Source of the DNA: Bacteroidales bacterium UBA3816
GTDB lineage: Bacteria > Bacteroidota > Bacteroidia > Bacteroidales > P3
Direction: 5' to 3'
DNA: 5,944 bases
NCBI GenBank assembly: GCA_002368955.1
Contig: DFDY01000107.1
Span: 1-5,944 of the forward strand
The notes below the pieces were generated by a model, which was not told the DNA's origin, ran no database searches, and was given only the letters and a program-made list of their open reading frames with translations. The position numbers were made by a program, and so were the translations under genes. Shown piece after piece: positions 4,686 through 5,944 of this stretch. Numbering within the stretch: position 1 is the stretch's first letter; each line of letters opens with the position of its first letter.

Positions 4686-5944
4686 TTAATAACCACGCTC
4701 AAATTGTTCGCCCACTTCGCCAATGACATTCTCATCCAACTGTTTCTGGCTGAGGTCGCGTTCCCAATTGGCCGTTTGCACTTCGCCGCGGGCGTTGGAG
4801 TTGAGAAGCTTGTAGTAGCCGCTGCGGAACTCGTCCCAGAAAAGGAACACACGGTTGGAGAAGTCGTTGGGCAGCTGGTTGTAACGCCAGATTTGATATG
4901 GCAGGTAGTGCACAGTGCCCTGGTCGCTGCCTATGGTGGTGCCCAACACGCGATTGCCCATCTGGCTTGGCTTTTCGTTGTTTAGATAGCGGACACTAAC
5001 AAAGTTTTTTTCGTCGCGGATATGGTCTGGAGGTCCGTACTGAAGATAGACTCGACCACGGTCGGTGCGGTAGCCGGGTGTCTTGGGATAGGTGAAGTTC
5101 GCGGCCACATAGTCCAGTCGGGCGCGATAGTCGAGCCACTCGCCTTCGGGGTCGGCAGCACTGCGACGGTGCCAAAAATAATAGAAGAAGGTCTGCTTGG
5201 CAGCCAGGCTGGTGTCGGCCACGACGGTCTTGCCTATCTCTATCTCCTGGTTGGAGGCGATGGGGTAGAGGGCGTCGATGTAGTAGTTCAGCTGGTCCCG
5301 GTCCTTGAGGTGGTGGGCAAAGGAGGTGGACACCTCGTCCTCGGTCACTTCGTCGTCGTCCGCCGCTTGGGGATTGGACCGCATGAAGGTCATTTCGCGT
5401 TGTAGGAGCACCTCACCGGCTGTGTTGCATATTTCGGCCACGAGATTATAGTTGCCCGAGGGCAGCTTGGAGATGTCGATGGGGGCATAGATGGGACACA
5501 CTTCCTTGGCCTGTGGGTACGCGCGGGTTTGGCGGAATCCGGGGATGGTGCGGTTAGTTTCTTTCTTTTTGATTGAAATATTGACGCTGAATCCTTGGCT
5601 GCCCAACTCTTGGTCAAGATTGTAAATTTCGAAATAGGGGTTGAGGACGGTCACCGAGGCAGGGACAAAATCGTCAATGTAAGGCACCATGTCGTAGCCG
5701 TTGCGCGAGAGCATGTTCTCGTTGAGGGTGGGGGTGGCGGAGCTCATGAGCTGTATGTTGGACATGTTGGGCTTGTTGTTCTCAAAGAAGACCACCAGTT
5801 TGTCGTTGTAGATGAATGGGTCGTCCTTGGAGGCTTTGTCGTGGAGGATCAGCTGCAGGTCGTAGATGCCGTTGGGTAGGGAAAAGCGGTGGAGGTCCAT
5901 GAAGGTGAAGTTGGTGGCTGTGTCGCTAGAGGTTCTAGGGCTCA
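4686..5944 (-). CDS. GWxTD domain-containing protein, 5' end outside window
   Basis: The frame stays open to the right edge: 14 codons precede the first visible Met at 5900, so 418 residues are present and the N-terminus is missing. The first part (from SLPNGIYDLQLILHD on) looks like beta-sandwich segments, including SKLPSGNYNLVAEI at about 144-157 from that Met. An acidic linker follows (about 181-191, DDDEVTEDEVS). The C-terminal module has EWLDYRARLDYVAANF, then GYRTDRGRVYLQYGPPD at 276-292, and ends with YQIWRY and NRVFLFWDE. The GWxTD domain is known mainly from Bacteroidetes; its function is unknown to me and it is often found in exported proteins. The diagnostic Trp is Tyr here (GYRTD). 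Any signal peptide lies beyond the window. It precedes the acyltransferase gene by 12 nt, so they are probably co-transcribed. Internal ATG at 5900 is unlikely to be the start because conserved-looking sequence continues upstream. Confidence 0.85.
   Translation of the reverse strand, partial: SPRTSSDTATNFTFMDLHRFSLPNGIYDLQLILHDKASKDDPFIYNDKLVVFFENNKPNMSNIQLMSSATPTLNENMLSRNGYDMVPYIDDFVPASVTVLNPYFEIYNLDQELGSQGFSVNISIKKKETNRTIPGFRQTRAYPQAKEVCPIYAPIDISKLPSGNYNLVAEICNTAGEVLLQREMTFMRSNPQAADDDEVTEDEVSTSFAHHLKDRDQLNYYIDALYPIASNQEIEIGKTVVADTSLAAKQTFFYYFWHRRSAADPEGEWLDYRARLDYVAANFTYPKTPGYRTDRGRVYLQYGPPDHIRDEKNFVSVRYLNNEKPSQMGNRVLGTTIGSDQGTVHYLPYQIWRYNQLPNDFSNRVFLFWDEFRSGYYKLLNSNARGEVQTANWERDLSQKQLDENVIGEVGEQFERGY

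Noticed and set aside
4670..4852. 60-codon minus-strand frame across the GWxTD-acyltransferase junction
   Set aside because: It is out of frame with both genes, Ser/Thr/Ala-rich as expected of a shadow frame, and does not resemble the missing acyltransferase N-terminus.

Overview
The window suggests a member of the Bacteroidetes, most likely order Bacteroidales. The evidence is a GWxTD-family protein, a GluRS of the Bacteroidetes type, A-rich leaders without Shine-Dalgarno motifs, and AT-rich intergenic spacers with A-tract repeats between visibly GC-richer genes. Family and genus cannot be fixed from this sequence. All five protein genes lie on the minus strand, so transcription runs from the right edge to the left.

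In transcription order: (1) the C-terminal part of a GWxTD-domain protein, open at the right edge; (2) an LpxL/HtrB-family lipid A acyltransferase, 12 nt further on; (3) a family 2 glycosyltransferase, 27 nt further on; (4) glutamyl-tRNA synthetase gltX, about 30 nt further on; (5) after a 133-nt AT-rich spacer, an OmpH/Skp-like coiled-coil protein with an N-terminal membrane anchor. Genes 1-4 look like one operon joining envelope functions (lipid A acylation, glycan transfer, a probable exported GWxTD protein) to an essential tRNA synthetase. The OmpH-like gene also fits an envelope theme but may have its own promoter.

Positions 1-295 hold no recognisable gene. They are dense in small inverted repeats, followed by an A-rich repeat that recurs almost unchanged after gltX, where it supplies the last three codons and the stop.

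I see no mobile element, CRISPR array, tRNA or rRNA, and no clear new defence or biosynthetic system. The points most worth a second look are the A-rich repeat pair at gene ends, the apparently shortened N-terminus and TTG start of the acyltransferase, the anchored OmpH-like architecture, and the structured left-edge spacer.
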